From positions 682,001-746,000 of the forward strand of contig JANFOG010000016.1 of assembly GCA_024336345.1 (NCBI GenBank): a DNA stretch of 64,000 bases, given 5' to 3'. Both the position numbers and the translations under genes were made by a program. Below are positions 11,939-22,447 of this stretch, piece by piece (within the stretch, counting starts at the first letter, position 1; each line of letters opens with the position of its first letter). Below the pieces are notes generated by a model. It saw only the letters and a program-made list of their open reading frames with translations, ran no database searches and had not been told where the DNA came from. This DNA is from Mariannaea sp. PMI_226 (taxonomy: Eukaryota > Ascomycota > Sordariomycetes > Hypocreales > Nectriaceae).

Positions 11939-13856
11939 TCAGTAAATAGCAATAATTAGGCGATTTTCATTCCAAACCTCAATAACATCATATGTCTGTA
12001 TGCAGTCAGAAAGCCCCTGGTACTGCCCGTATAGGTTCCATACCCATGACGAATCGTCCTTTTCAATAATGTAGGCATCATTAGCTCCAAGCCAAAGTCG
12101 CCGCACATGCTCAAAGTCCCCGGCTTGGTCTAGTATAGTTTTCGGTAGCGAGTAGGACCACTGGCCAGTGTTGTTCCTAGCATAAAAGCAACCGTTGTTT
12201 CCTAAACTGAGATGAGAGGGGCGCAAACAGCCCACGGCAAGATCCTTCATACCAAGGTTCTCGCTATACCAGGACGGAGAATACCACAAGTCTGGGTATT
12301 CCACTATCAAGTCGACCGATACCGCTTTTCTTTAGTTTAGGTAAGTATATCTAAAGTAATCTGAGGGACAACTTACATGTTCTACAAAAATCATCGCCGT
12401 GATTGTGCATATACAAAGATAAGTTAGTCCCCAAAGCTAAGTACTCGCAATTGACATCATTCACGGGGTAGGTCGGGTTGCGCCTCAGTTTGTGCCTCAG
12501 TTTGTCAGCTTCAGAGTTTGTCACTATTCAGGAACTGCAACTTACAAATAGACAGACTTCGGACCGACGAAGCTGGAATTGGAATCAAAGAGTGACAGAA
12601 AAACAGGCTCCTGGCGATCGGCTATTGGGCCTGTTATGGAGCGCGTGCGAACTTGAACGCCAGAAGGACGGTGGCGATCTAGGCTTAACTGGGAGAGTGA
12701 GCCTAGCTGGGGGATGATGGAAAGTGCTTGCATAAGGAGTCTTCTCGGCTCAGTCAATGACTTCTGCTCTTCCTGCCTTTGGTCCAATTGCTGGCGAAGA
12801 CTTTCCAACTCATTTCGCATCTCCCGGTCATGTTTTTCCTGGTTCTTTAGCTCCCTCTTGGCCATTTTCTCCTTTTCACGCAGCTGAGCCTGTTGTTCTT
12901 GATGCTTTCTCTCGAGCTCTGCGAACTTTTCTGCGTGCATCCTCTCCATGTCCACCCTCAACTCATCTCGTTCCCTGAGGACTCGGTCAATTTTGCGCTC
13001 CATTTCAAGCTTGTGTTGGCGGATCATTTCCGCAGACTTTTGGTCGCTGGCTTCGATTGCCTCTTTCATCATCTCTTGCGCTTCGGCCAGCTCCTTCTTA
13101 AACTTTTCCCTCTGTTTCCGAAGCTCGGCCTCGAGTTCTATCCCTGCTTGGGTCTGGTCCAAGGTTTTACGTTCATTGACCATCTCTTTCTGGATGGACA
13201 TGATCATCTGAGGTTTGTCTACCAGGCTCTTGAGTAAGCGCATCGCTGAGTCTCGGGAGTTATCATGACGTTCTACTCTAGCACCACTTTCCACCAGGAC
13301 CCCCCAAAAATCTTCTGTTTCTGTCAATTCTTGCTCACGGTTTTCACATATAGAAAGTTTTTCGTTTTCCCACATTGTTGTGACCAGAAGCACGTTCTTG
13401 AGGGCTTCACGTCCGCAGAGTTTCCTGAACATGAATAGGTTCTTTCTTGCGGACCCTCCCACGCGAGGATCTGAAATTCGGTGAAGGTATATAATACCAC
13501 TCAACTTGATGTTCTTTTTATAAGAGCTCGTGAAGAAGGTCACGGTCTCTTTGAGAACATCTGTGTCGGATCGGGTCGTATCATCGAATCCGGGGGTGTC
13601 GACAAGATAGATGTCGACCGAGGATGACCAGCAACATTTGTATATACCAACTTCCTGGGTGCCTAGCATAGAGTCAGTAAGGCAAAGGCGATATGAAATA
13701 AGTGTGAGAGATACAAGCTTGCAGGTTGTGCCCGACCTGTACATCATCTCCGGTGCAGAGTGCAATGAAGGTGCTTTTCCCAGAGCCTGTCATTCCCATA
13801 ACTGCCACGAAGATGTCTGTTGGCCGCGGCCCAATACCTTTAAGATACTCAGCCAT
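11939..13856 (-). CDS. AIG1/GIMAP-like GTPase with coiled coil and repeat-containing C-terminal domain
   Basis: Four exons are proposed: 13715-13856, 12546-13662, 12377-12495 and 11939-12324, with introns of 50-52 nt; the product is about 587 aa. The N-terminal P-loop GMTGSGKST is at residues 21-29, followed by switch-type G3 motif DTPGFDDT and the sequence TTMWENE where G4 is expected. A long charged coiled coil follows (ELEAELRKQREKFKKELAEA and onward). The spliced 3' exons add a domain with at least three related units: LALGTNLSLYMHN, LSLGNNGCFYARN and LWLGANDAYIIEK. This looks like a small beta-repeat module. The third exon could instead begin at 12483, which is also in frame. The ATG at 13856 is the first in the open frame. 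The gene is divergent from a paralogue at 14653. By family analogy it would be a membrane- or self-assembling regulatory GTPase; its fungal function is unknown. Confidence 0.75.
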
Positions 13857-14652
13857 GATGAGCGGCCGATATTCACTGGCGAAGTTGGGCTCGTCGCGAA
13901 CCGTGGAGCAGAGCAGAATGAGAGTGACTGAAAGTGGGAGCTTGGTCACCAAGCTTGAGACGGAAGCTTGGGACCACGCCCGCGCAAAGGCTCGAAATAT
14001 CCCTTCGAATAGGGCCCGTAGGTGATAAAAATAAGTTCTGGGTTTCTTTCGTAGGAAATGCCGAAAAAACCCCAAAAATTAGGCCGCAACCAAGCAACAG
14101 AAACCAGTTGCGCACTGTGCGAAATCAATCTGCAGCTAAGGCAGCGTCAACTAAACCGGTGAGCAACAGACCCAGTGAATTGAACGTATGAAAGAACACG
14201 ATTGGAAATCCAGTATCGGGCTGACGGCATGTACTGCAATGATGCGAGTTTCCGCTTCCCCGTCGTTGCCACACTCCCTCTCTGATAGGCTCATTTAGTT
14301 GACCTTCAACCAATCTGCCTTGCGAGGTGCCTCAGACCAGGTGGTGGCTGGGCTGTGACGTGGCCAAAATAATGCAAGATGATGTTCATTCTTGCCTATG
14401 AGGCTCATGAGCTGACACAAGTCACCTAGCATCCCCCTCGATACTGGAGAATCCGACTGCGGCTCAATCTGGACACCCTTTTCCCTCCTTCCTGGCTCTG
14501 TCACGCATCCAGTACTTCGAATTATTCATTTCATTAGCCCGAGTTGTTTACATGATAACCCAGGCGTGGCGGGAGATTGAGTCTAAGAAAAATCTTCAAG
14601 ACCCCAACGTACCAGCTGCCGAGCCTATCCGAAATCCGCCCGAATAGTCATC
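13857..14652. promoter_or_regulatory. Bidirectional spacer between two paralogous GTPase genes
   Basis: About 0.8 kb separates the start codons of two divergently transcribed GTPase paralogues, so both promoters must lie here. The minus-strand frame upstream of 13856 stays open for about 220 nt but has no ATG, so I treat it as 5' UTR. No clear TATA box was found on either side. Confidence 0.45.
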
Positions 14653-16165
14653 ATGGCTGAAGACAGTCTTGCAGGTCTCAGGTATGCGCATCCCGAGAAA
14701 CTGAGATAATGATATATTAATGAAAGACAATACAGTACAGCTGACACGGTCATACTGGTCATGGGACTTACTGGAGTTGGGAAGAGCAACTTTATCGAGA
14801 GGCTGACTGGTGATGATACTGGAGTTAGTCACAAATTAGTCTCGGGTAAGCAAGTCCCTGCATATATATATAAATACATCACTCTCAACTTTGACAGAAA
14901 CAACTAGCCTCTCTCTTTACTGTTTCATCTCAGGCACTCGTCGAGTATTTTTCATTGATACTCCTGGTTTTGATGATACAAGATGTGCAGATACCAAAGT
15001 TTTTCAAGAAATTGCCTTCTTTTTAACCAAGGTGTATAGGCAAAGAATTAGTATTGGTGGTATTATTTACCTACACCGGATTACAGACAATAGAGTGTCT
15101 GGTTCAGCCATGAGAAGCTTCAATTTATTGAAGAAAATATGTGGACCTGAAGGAGCGAAGTTTGCTGTGCTTGTTACAACCATGTGGGATGATATTCCTT
15201 TTGGAAGTCCTATCTGTAATCTGGCCAGACAAAGGGAAGATGAATTAAGAATGAAAGAGAATTACTGGGGTTCAATGAAGAGCGAAGGAAGTCGTATGCA
15301 AAGGTGGAACGGTACTAGGGAATCGGCTCTCTCTATAGTTACAAGTCTCCTATGGCTATCCGACAATGAAGGACCCGTCGTTCTCCGAATTCAAAAGGAA
15401 TTAGTCGATGAGAAAGAGGACCTGGAAGACACTTCTGCCGGGCGAGAGCTTGCCAAATATCACGGTGTAATATGGCAACGGCTGCAAGGAGAGATACGAG
15501 CATTGAAGGCATCATGCAAACAGGCCCTGGAAGCTCAAGACAAGATTTCAGCGCAACGCCTCGAAGCAGAGAGAGTAGAGCTGGAACGGCAAATGAACCG
15601 AGCTGAGACTGCTGAACGAGATCTCAGGGAAGATTTAGAGGGCCTTTTCCAGTCAAAGACCGAGCAGTATAGGAACTTGTTTCTCCGTACGCAGGAAGAG
15701 GTGAAGACACTTTCCCATCAGATTAAGGAGCTACAGACTGAGTTGGAGGCGCTCAAAAGACGAGAGGCCGAAAACGTACGCCTGTTCGAGCAACAAACGC
15801 GGCCCTATGAGGGGGCACAAACTGTGATGAGAACTTCCGTTCAGAGTTCAAAAATAAACCAACTCCAGGAAGAGCGCAAAGCTCAGTATATGCTAGCTCA
15901 AGAGATGTATGAGGAAAGAAGGCTGGCAATTGAGAAGGCGCTTGCAAAGCGTGAAAAGCGAAAGGTACTCGAAAGAAACATTTTGTCAATTCTAGGGGTG
16001 CTTGGTGGCGTAGCGACAATCGCGGCTGGAGCGGCTACGTTCCAAATACCTGTAGTAGCGGCAGGAATTGCATTGGTCGGAACAGCTGGAATGAAACTAG
16101 ATCTTTCAAGGAAGAAGAAAAAAGAGGAAGAGAGAGTATGGGAAGTTGATGACCATACTTCATAA
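14653..16165 (+). CDS. AIG1/GIMAP-like GTPase with coiled coil and hydrophobic C-terminal segment
   Basis: Three exons, 14653-14681, 14736-14845 and 14898-16165, give 468 aa; both introns are about 52-54 nt. The P-loop GLTGVGKSN is at about 20-28, preceded by the hydrophobic strand TVILVMG. G3 is DTPGFDDTRCADT, and VTTMWDD stands at the G4 position as in the neighbouring paralogue. A long coiled coil runs over roughly 200-390. Near the C-terminus the segment ILSILGVLGGVATIAAGAA continues as a hydrophobic stretch of about 40 residues and ends in a basic-acidic tail. That fits a membrane anchor or hairpin, as in several vertebrate GIMAPs. This replaces the repeat domain found in the divergent paralogue. 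Without the first two small exons the P-loop would be lost. Function is inferred only: a membrane-associated, possibly defence- or stress-linked GTPase. Confidence 0.78.
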
Positions 16166-16525
16166 GAGGGTTGAAACTAAGGCCAGTTAAATTATTGAAC
16201 TGCTAACTAATAATTGAAGATATGTAAGAGGAAACCAAATCCTAGTTAATAATGGAGTGACTAGGAACTAGAGAAGAAGCAAAGACATAGTAAAACATCT
16301 TATAGCAGTCTCTTCGCCTTAGTCAAGACATAAGTAATTCCAGAGAGCAATTTAAAATGCATTACGATTCAGTTAGAAACGTGATGGTGAAGCGAAAAGT
16401 TTCAGTTGATTCTGGCAGATGTGGGAGACGTTCATCACTGGCTCAGGTATCTCTTTGCTTTCGAGCAATTCAATGGACAATGGTCCGCTCTTTGTTAACT
16501 GTGGCTAAAACTATATAATACCAAC
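16166..16525. other. Short convergent 3' spacer
   Basis: Tail-to-tail region between the GTPase gene (plus) and the sugar permease (minus). It should contain both 3' UTRs. It is AT-rich and has no feature I can name. Confidence 0.4.
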
Positions 16526-18232
16526 TTAGATGTGCTCAACAGCAGCAACTTCGACCTCCTTCTCCTTGATATGGGCGGCGTTACCAGACACGTCCAAAGG
16601 ATCGACAATAGTCGAGCTGAACTTTCTGGCACTAACGCGCTCCTCAAACAGAACATCCAGCTCAGCGTAAGTGCGGCCCTTGGGCTCAGGAAGACGGAAG
16701 TAAGTCCAAAGGCAGCAGAGGAGACAAGTTCCGGCGAAGAAGAATCCCGACTTGGCGCCCCAGTTCCAGGCAGAAGGGTTAAGCATGCGAGGAGTGATGA
16801 CGTTGGTAATGATTCCGACGATGTTGTACATGTTGCGGGCGAAAACGACAGACTTGGTTCGAAGTCGAGTGGATGAGAGTTCGGCAACCAGAGAGTAGCA
16901 GACAGGTCCCACGGTTGAGTCATAGGTGAAGGTGTAGAGCAGGAGCATGGAACCGATGGCCCATTGAGCAGCGACGTTGTCGCGGCCGGCAAAGGCAGTG
17001 CATCCGGTAACCAGGAGCAAGACAATCATGATCAACTGGCCGTAAAGATAGAGAGTTCTTCGGCCGAACCAACCCATTAGGAACCATGAGAAAATGGTCC
17101 CGACAGCACCAATGGCGTACTGACCAAGAGACATACTGAAAGAGTTCTCGAGAGCCATGCCAGCCTGTTGGTAGAAATAGGTGGAGTAACCCATGAAGGA
17201 AGAACCGCAGAGGGTCTGGATCATCCATGTCATGGAGACAATCTCGGTTCGTCGAAGACTGACACCCTTAAAGAGGTCGAGGTAGGTGGTGCCGGCCTGA
17301 ATCTCTCTCTCCAACTCGTTGGTGTGGATCATCATCGAAACTGTCTCATCGGGCTGGAACGGGATACCGCTGTTGCGGGTGGTGAGGCGTCGCAGGGATT
17401 CCTTGGCCTCATCGATTCGGCCACGGCGAACAAGCCACCAGGGAGACTCAGGGGCAAGCCAAATACCAATCATGAGAGGGATTGGCCACATCCACTGGAG
17501 GGCGAAGGGAATCTTGTAACCCCACTTGTCGTCTCTGGAAAGCATGGCTCGAAGAACGCCGGAGGCGATGAACTGACCCAACACCCAGCAGAGGTTGACG
17601 TAGGTAGTGAGGTAGGCTCGAAGATGAGTAGGGCAGACCTCGGATGCGTACGTGGTAGTAAGAGTTTGGAAAGCGCCCCACGGAATGCCGATGAGGATCT
17701 CTCCGATGAGCAGCTGTACCAGGGTCTCGGAGAAGAAAATGATGAAAGTGAAGCCAATGCAGCCCACCAAGGCTCCAACAAGCGTCTTGCGGTATCCGAA
17801 GCGTTCTGCGATGACACCTACGGCATACAAGCCAAGGATTTCGCCCATGAGAGCGCCGTTCGACAGACCAGCTTGCCACGCAGCCGTGAGCTGGTAAGAA
17901 CCGTCAGGTTGAATGTCACCAAACTTCTTTTGGAAAGGAGGATAAGCATAGAGGGATCCAAGCAAACATGTATCGAAACCCTGCACTACATTAGCATCTT
18001 GAGCACTTAGAACTGTTAGAAAGCATTGTCATGTATATACCTCCATGATGATACAAGTGGACAAAAAGATGGACCAGAAGCAGGCATTTCTGTATAGCTT
18101 CAGAGACTCCATGAGGCCCATGCTGCGCTCCTTTTCGGTGGCCACAGCCGCCTCATTGACGACAGAGATGCCCACGTTGGCAACTGAGGCTCGACGAACT
18201 TCATCGTCGTTCCCAGCTGTTGTGGACGCCAT
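16526..18232 (-). CDS. MFS alpha-glucoside (maltose-type) permease
   Basis: Two exons, 18041-18232 and 16526-17980, flank a 60-nt intron whose removal creates the family hallmark MEGFDT at the start of TM1. The product is 548 aa, typical for fungal sugar/H+ symporters. Visible signatures are AERFGYRK between TM2 and TM3, PESPWWLVRRGR at the end of TM6, GWFGRRTLYLYG in the second half and PEPKGRTYAELD after TM12. The N-terminus (MASTTAGNDDEVRR) is hydrophilic and cytosolic. The protein is expected in the plasma membrane, importing maltose or other alpha-glucosides. It is divergent from the alpha-glucosidase gene at 19980 and near a Zn2Cys6 regulator, the same logic as yeast MAL loci. The exact sugar range cannot be read from sequence. 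Confidence 0.92.
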
Positions 18233-18723
18233 GATGAGAAAAAATCCGGGGGTGGGCCAAATGGCCAGGGGGTTGATGCGGATGTAGAGATTTGGAGGAG
18301 AGACTGAAGGGGTCGAGGCAGTGTTATCCTTGAGCCTTGGAATGGAGAGGCCTGCCGATCTGAGGATGGGAGTGTCAAATTGAGGTGCGGAAAGGATGCA
18401 TTATATAAAAGAGCCCTCAATATGAAGTTGTCAAGGGAGGCAAGGAGGTAGACAAAGTCGACTGAGAAAGAAAAAGAGCTACTAGTGCCAGCGTCGTTTG
18501 GAGTAGTGATCGGCTTAGCCTAATTCGTACCCGTTGATGTGGGTATCGCGGGGTCTAGAATTGAGCTTTACTGGGACGGGAGAGACTTGAGAAGAACAAT
18601 ATCTGGGGTTCGGAATAAGAGCGAGCTGCCGGTTTCACGAATGGGGCGGGCAACCATACCTTGGTGATAGTGGCATTTCCTATTGAACGAACGGTACTTT
18701 GAGCGACGGTTTTTACTGGTCTC

Positions 18724-18736
18724 TGTCGGGCCGGCA
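18724..18736. promoter_or_regulatory. Putative Zn2Cys6 operator, copy 1
   Basis: TGTCGGGCCGGCA: inverted CGG triplets one base apart, identical to the copy at 19463. It lies about 490 bp upstream of the permease start. Confidence 0.5.
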
Positions 18737-18890
18737 TGGGTGAGTCCGGGGTGAGCGAACAATCCCTGTCGTTGCAAGAGCTGCAGGTTGGCCTGATGGC
18801 CAGTTAGTTTGGTCACTGGGCTTGGAGTAGGGCCGAACTACCAGCAGACCTCCCCTTTCTATCATAAGCTTGGATGATCAGCCATCCATA

Positions 18891-18917
18891 GCCAATTCAA
18901 GCCAATTCAAGCCAATT
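18891..18917. repeat. 10-bp tandem repeat with three CCAAT boxes
   Basis: Units gccaattcaa, gccaattcaa, gccaattt in direct tandem array. Each contains CCAAT, the target of the HAP/NF-Y complex in fungi. Its place inside the maltose divergent promoter suggests a regulatory role, which is inferred. Confidence 0.55.
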
Positions 18918-19014
18918 TCTGTCAAGTTTCCCTCAGCTTCCCCATGGGGTGCTGGCTGTCAACAGAATTGTGCGTGCGGGGACAGGGTCATTGGTTGTTT
19001 GCGGGCAGGATTTC

Positions 19015-19027
19015 TGTCGGACCGACA
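19015..19027. promoter_or_regulatory. Putative Zn2Cys6 operator, copy 2
   Basis: TGTCGGACCGACA: a perfect palindrome around one central base, with inverted CGG triplets. Confidence 0.5.
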
Positions 19028-19462
19028 AAGGTCCCTATTCTTGCCTCTTTTCGACCTGACGATCTACGCCAATAGTCGAATCAACGCCCGGTTTCGCTTG
19101 ATTTGCGGGGCTCGGGTAAACTCGAATCATGTGAAGTCACACGATGGACGAAGCTATCAGCGGGATTCAGCTCCTCTACACGACTGTCATCCTCCAGGAA
19201 TCGCTTCTAGGACCCATTTTCATTATCGTGATACCTTCATTTCAGCGCCCGTCTACTGTGACGCATCCACTCAACATAACGTTTAGCACACAAAAGAAAC
19301 TGCAAGCCACACAAAACCACGCAATGTAGCGGTAAGGAGACGTCGCTTTTCGGTGGGAAATTGTTCAGCTAAGGTAAGTGGCTGCCGAAGTTACAACGGT
19401 GCTCAGGATGGGAGTTGGTGGCGGCGGAAGCGCCATTTTTCGCTCCGGCATAAGGCCTGTCG

Positions 19463-19475
19463 TGTCGGGCCGGCA
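19463..19475. promoter_or_regulatory. Putative Zn2Cys6 operator, copy 3
   Basis: TGTCGGGCCGGCA: the same 13-mer as copy 1, about 505 bp upstream of the alpha-glucosidase start. Confidence 0.5.
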
Positions 19476-19681
19476 AGGATTCCAATCAGACCCCAAGACA
19501 TTTCGTTCCGACAACGAGCCAATTACCTGCTTCGATTGGGTAACCCCAACTCCCCATCAGGTTTTCCCCCTCACTAGTTCATTGCCCGCGTGGGCAATAT
19601 TCTCCTCATTGGTGGCATACACAGTAGAAGCTGGTCACCGTGACCATCGTATAGTGATTTGGACGATGAGGAGAAAGGCAA

Positions 19682-19694
19682 TGTCGGTCCGACG
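19682..19694. promoter_or_regulatory. Putative Zn2Cys6 operator, copy 4
   Basis: TGTCGGTCCGACG: differs from the perfect palindrome only at the last base; it is nearest to the alpha-glucosidase start (about 285 bp). Confidence 0.5.
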
Positions 19695-19979
19695 AACTCA
19701 AGGCCAATTCAATTCACAGACGACAACCATGCCTCCACTTCGAAATACCAACCCTGGGCATTTAAAGCCATCCCAAGTACTTCTAGGCTACTCAATGTGT
19801 CCCCAGCACTCGCTTTCAGTAGCAACATTTAGACAAATCCTTCAATCTCCCAATCCTCAAAGCTGGGATCAGGCTTTTTTTTTTTTTGCAAACAGTCTGC
19901 TCTCTGGTAGTCTACTATTCTTTTTCCTCTCTTTTCATTCCTCTCCTTCTTCAATTCACCACCCCTTAATCAGACAAAA

Positions 19980-21779
19980 ATGACTGTCGGTCACACCAGG
20001 CAGTGGTGGAAGCACGCAGTTGTCTACCAGATCTATCCTGCGTCCTTCTGTGATTCCAATGGCGATGGCATAGGCGACATCCCGGGCATCACCTCCAAGT
20101 TAGATTACTTGTCTGACTTGGGTATTAATGCTATTTGGGTCTGCCCCATGTATGACAGCCCCCAGGTTGACATGGGTTATGACATCTCCAATTATGAAGA
20201 CGTCTATGCGCCTTACGGCACCCTCCAGGATATGGAGACCCTTATTCGAGAGGCCCATACTCGTGGCATTCGAGTAATGCTGGACCTAGTCATCAACCAC
20301 ACCTCAGACAAGCATGCCTGGTTCCAGGCATCTCGCTCCAGCAAGTCTGATCCCAAGAGAGATTGGTACATCTGGCGCCCTGCCAAGTACTCTCCAACCG
20401 GCGAGCGCTTGCCCCCCAACAACTGGCGCGCCAATTTTGGAGGCGGCAGTGCGTGGGAGTGGGATGAGGCCACGGGCGAGTATTACCTGCATCTCTTTGC
20501 CAAAGAGCAGCCTGATCTCAATTGGGAAAACCTTGAAACTCGAAAGGCTATATACGACTCCTCCATGGAGTTTTGGCTCAAGCGTGGTGTTGATGGTTTC
20601 CGTATTGACACTGTCAACATGTACAGCAAGCCTCTCGGCCTGCCAGATGCTCCTATCGTGGATCCAAAGACGGTATACCAGCCAGCCGGACTTCTCTACT
20701 GCAATGGACCTCGTATGCATGAGTTCCTCAGTGAGATGAACGCTATCCTAGCCAAGTATGGAGCCATCACTGTTGGTGAACTCCCTTGCACGCCCGATAT
20801 GGCAAAGGTATTGCGCTATGTTAGCGCAGAGGCCAAGCAAATGGATATGGTCTTCCAGTTTGACGTAGTCGATGTTGGATTCGGTCGCACCCACAAATAC
20901 GAGACCACGTTCAAGAACTACGTGCTGCGCGAGCTGAAGGACGCTGTTGGCCGTACACAAGGCATTATTCGCGGTACTGATGCGTGGACCACTGTCTTCA
21001 TGGAAAACCATGACCAGGCCCGCTCCGTGTCCAGATTCACAGACGATCGACCCGAGTACCGGGTTGCAGGTGCCAAGATGTTGGCTTTGATGCAAAGCTG
21101 TCTCAGTGGAACGCAATACATTTATGAGGGCCAGGAGATTGGGTCTGTTAATGCACCAAAGGCTACATATCCCCTCGAAAACTATCTTGATATTGACACC
21201 TGCTTATTCCTCAAGGTGGTTAAGGAGAGATATGGAGACAACGCGGAGGAACTTGAAAAAGCCTTTACTGCTTTGCAGCACTTGGCAAGAGACCACGCGC
21301 GAATTCCCGTGGCGTGGAATGGAAAGGCCAAATATGGAGGTTTTTCAGAGGCAGCTGAGAAAGCAGGCAAGGAAGTCAAGGAGCCATGGATGAAGCCGCA
21401 TCCCCTGGCAGGCGAGATCAACGTGGCAGATCAACTAGACGACCCAACCAGCGTGCTGGCATTCTGGCGCAAGGCACTGAGGTTCCGCCAGGAACATTCT
21501 GACCTTTTGGTATACGGTGATTACACGCCTCTGCAGCTCGATGATCCCAAAACCTTTACTTTCCTTAAGGAGGGGCATGGCGGCAGCGGCACCAAGGCTG
21601 TTGTCGCCCTGAACTTCACCACGGAGGAGACATCGTGGAGGGCGCCCAGTGCGGAGGAACTCGGTTTCCCCCCCACATCAGAGGTGAGGTTTGTTCCAGT
21701 TTGGTCCACCTATGATGGTAAGGACCGAGGTCAAACACTTGCTCCTTTTGAAGGAAGATTATACTTGGTGGATATCTGA
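19980..21779 (+). CDS. GH13 alpha-glucosidase (maltase)
   Basis: Single exon, 599 aa, the usual length of fungal intracellular maltases. The N-terminus WKHAVVYQIYPASFCDSNGD is characteristic of GH13 oligo-1,6-glucosidase/maltase enzymes, and there is no signal peptide, so it acts in the cytosol on imported sugar. Conserved region II DGFRIDTVNM gives the nucleophile Asp210. VGELPC gives the acid/base Glu267, and MENHDQAR gives the third carboxylate Asp345. Region I (LDLVINHTSD) is also intact. Together with the permease (divergent) and the downstream Zn2Cys6 gene it forms a maltose/isomaltose utilisation module. Activity on maltose rather than isomaltose or sucrose is inferred. Confidence 0.94.
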   Translation: MTVGHTRQWWKHAVVYQIYPASFCDSNGDGIGDIPGITSKLDYLSDLGINAIWVCPMYDSPQVDMGYDISNYEDVYAPYGTLQDMETLIREAHTRGIRVMLDLVINHTSDKHAWFQASRSSKSDPKRDWYIWRPAKYSPTGERLPPNNWRANFGGGSAWEWDEATGEYYLHLFAKEQPDLNWENLETRKAIYDSSMEFWLKRGVDGFRIDTVNMYSKPLGLPDAPIVDPKTVYQPAGLLYCNGPRMHEFLSEMNAILAKYGAITVGELPCTPDMAKVLRYVSAEAKQMDMVFQFDVVDVGFGRTHKYETTFKNYVLRELKDAVGRTQGIIRGTDAWTTVFMENHDQARSVSRFTDDRPEYRVAGAKMLALMQSCLSGTQYIYEGQEIGSVNAPKATYPLENYLDIDTCLFLKVVKERYGDNAEELEKAFTALQHLARDHARIPVAWNGKAKYGGFSEAAEKAGKEVKEPWMKPHPLAGEINVADQLDDPTSVLAFWRKALRFRQEHSDLLVYGDYTPLQLDDPKTFTFLKEGHGGSGTKAVVALNFTTEETSWRAPSAEELGFPPTSEVRFVPVWSTYDGKDRGQTLAPFEGRLYLVDI

Positions 21780-22447
21780 AAGAAGTCAACAAAGATGGCG
21801 TATACATAGATTGCTTTTGGGACTAGTTTGATGTATGACTCGCGTTGATGTCGACCCATGTCTTCGCGTAGATGGTACTGGACAAATCGGCAAAAATAGA
21901 TACCTACTTATACCTGTAGAAGCAGAAGTCAAATAGAGGGTTAGAAAGAACTTACCAATTGATTCTTGCAGCAGATTTACAACCCCTTCTCCAAACTCGT
22001 ATATCAGCCTCATCGTCTTGGTACTACCTCATGGTGATATTTGCCCAACAAAACCCAACAGTCCATGACCAACTGGAAGTACCCTGGAGGTTTCGGATCG
22101 GAAATCACCGCACCAAAGTGTCACGTGTGCTGATTGGTTGGGTCGTTTCTTGCCCCTCACATCGCTGTACCAGCTTGCCTCCCCGACTTTTCGCATTCCC
22201 CCAAGATGCTCGAACCCGTCGCGTCGCGCGCATCATTTCTGGGACAATCCCCGTCCGTCGTCAAAAGGTCAAGGGCGGACCGAGTGGAGTAGTGCGGTGG
22301 CTAGACGTTGAGACCTTGAACAATCTCTGTGGGTAATGTCTGCTTTGGAATACTGACTGTGACTGGCATATTCCACCTGCAGCGTCATCCTTTCTGTATC
22401 CGGAATCCTGCCCTGCCAAGGTTGAGCCGCTTCCGCCAACCGCTCGC
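21780..22447. promoter_or_regulatory. Spacer upstream of the maltose-cluster regulator
   Basis: Contains the glucosidase 3' UTR and the promoter of the Zn2Cys6 gene. A weaker CGGACCGA site (22276-22283) shares the core of the four 13-mers upstream and could mediate autoregulation. Nothing else is recognised. Confidence 0.4.

Larger units (their letters stand above)
18233..19979. promoter_or_regulatory. Divergent maltose-gene promoter with repeated CGG-N-CCG palindromes
   Basis: About 1.75 kb between the permease and alpha-glucosidase start codons. It contains four near-identical 13-mers of the form TGTCGGNCCGRCR (18724, 19015, 19463, 19682) and a 10-bp tandem repeat carrying three CCAAT boxes (18891-18917). 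A pyrimidine-rich leader precedes the glucosidase ATG, whose context is caaaaATG. ORFs crossing the region have no domain content. Confidence 0.65.

Noticed and set aside
13857..14075. N-terminal extension of the minus-strand GTPase
   Set aside because: The frame is open but begins at TTG with no ATG; the first ATG (13856) gives an N-terminus that matches the paralogue.
17168..18010. 280-residue plus-strand ORF opposite the sugar permease
   Set aside because: Antisense to a clear MFS gene; composition typical of a shadow frame.
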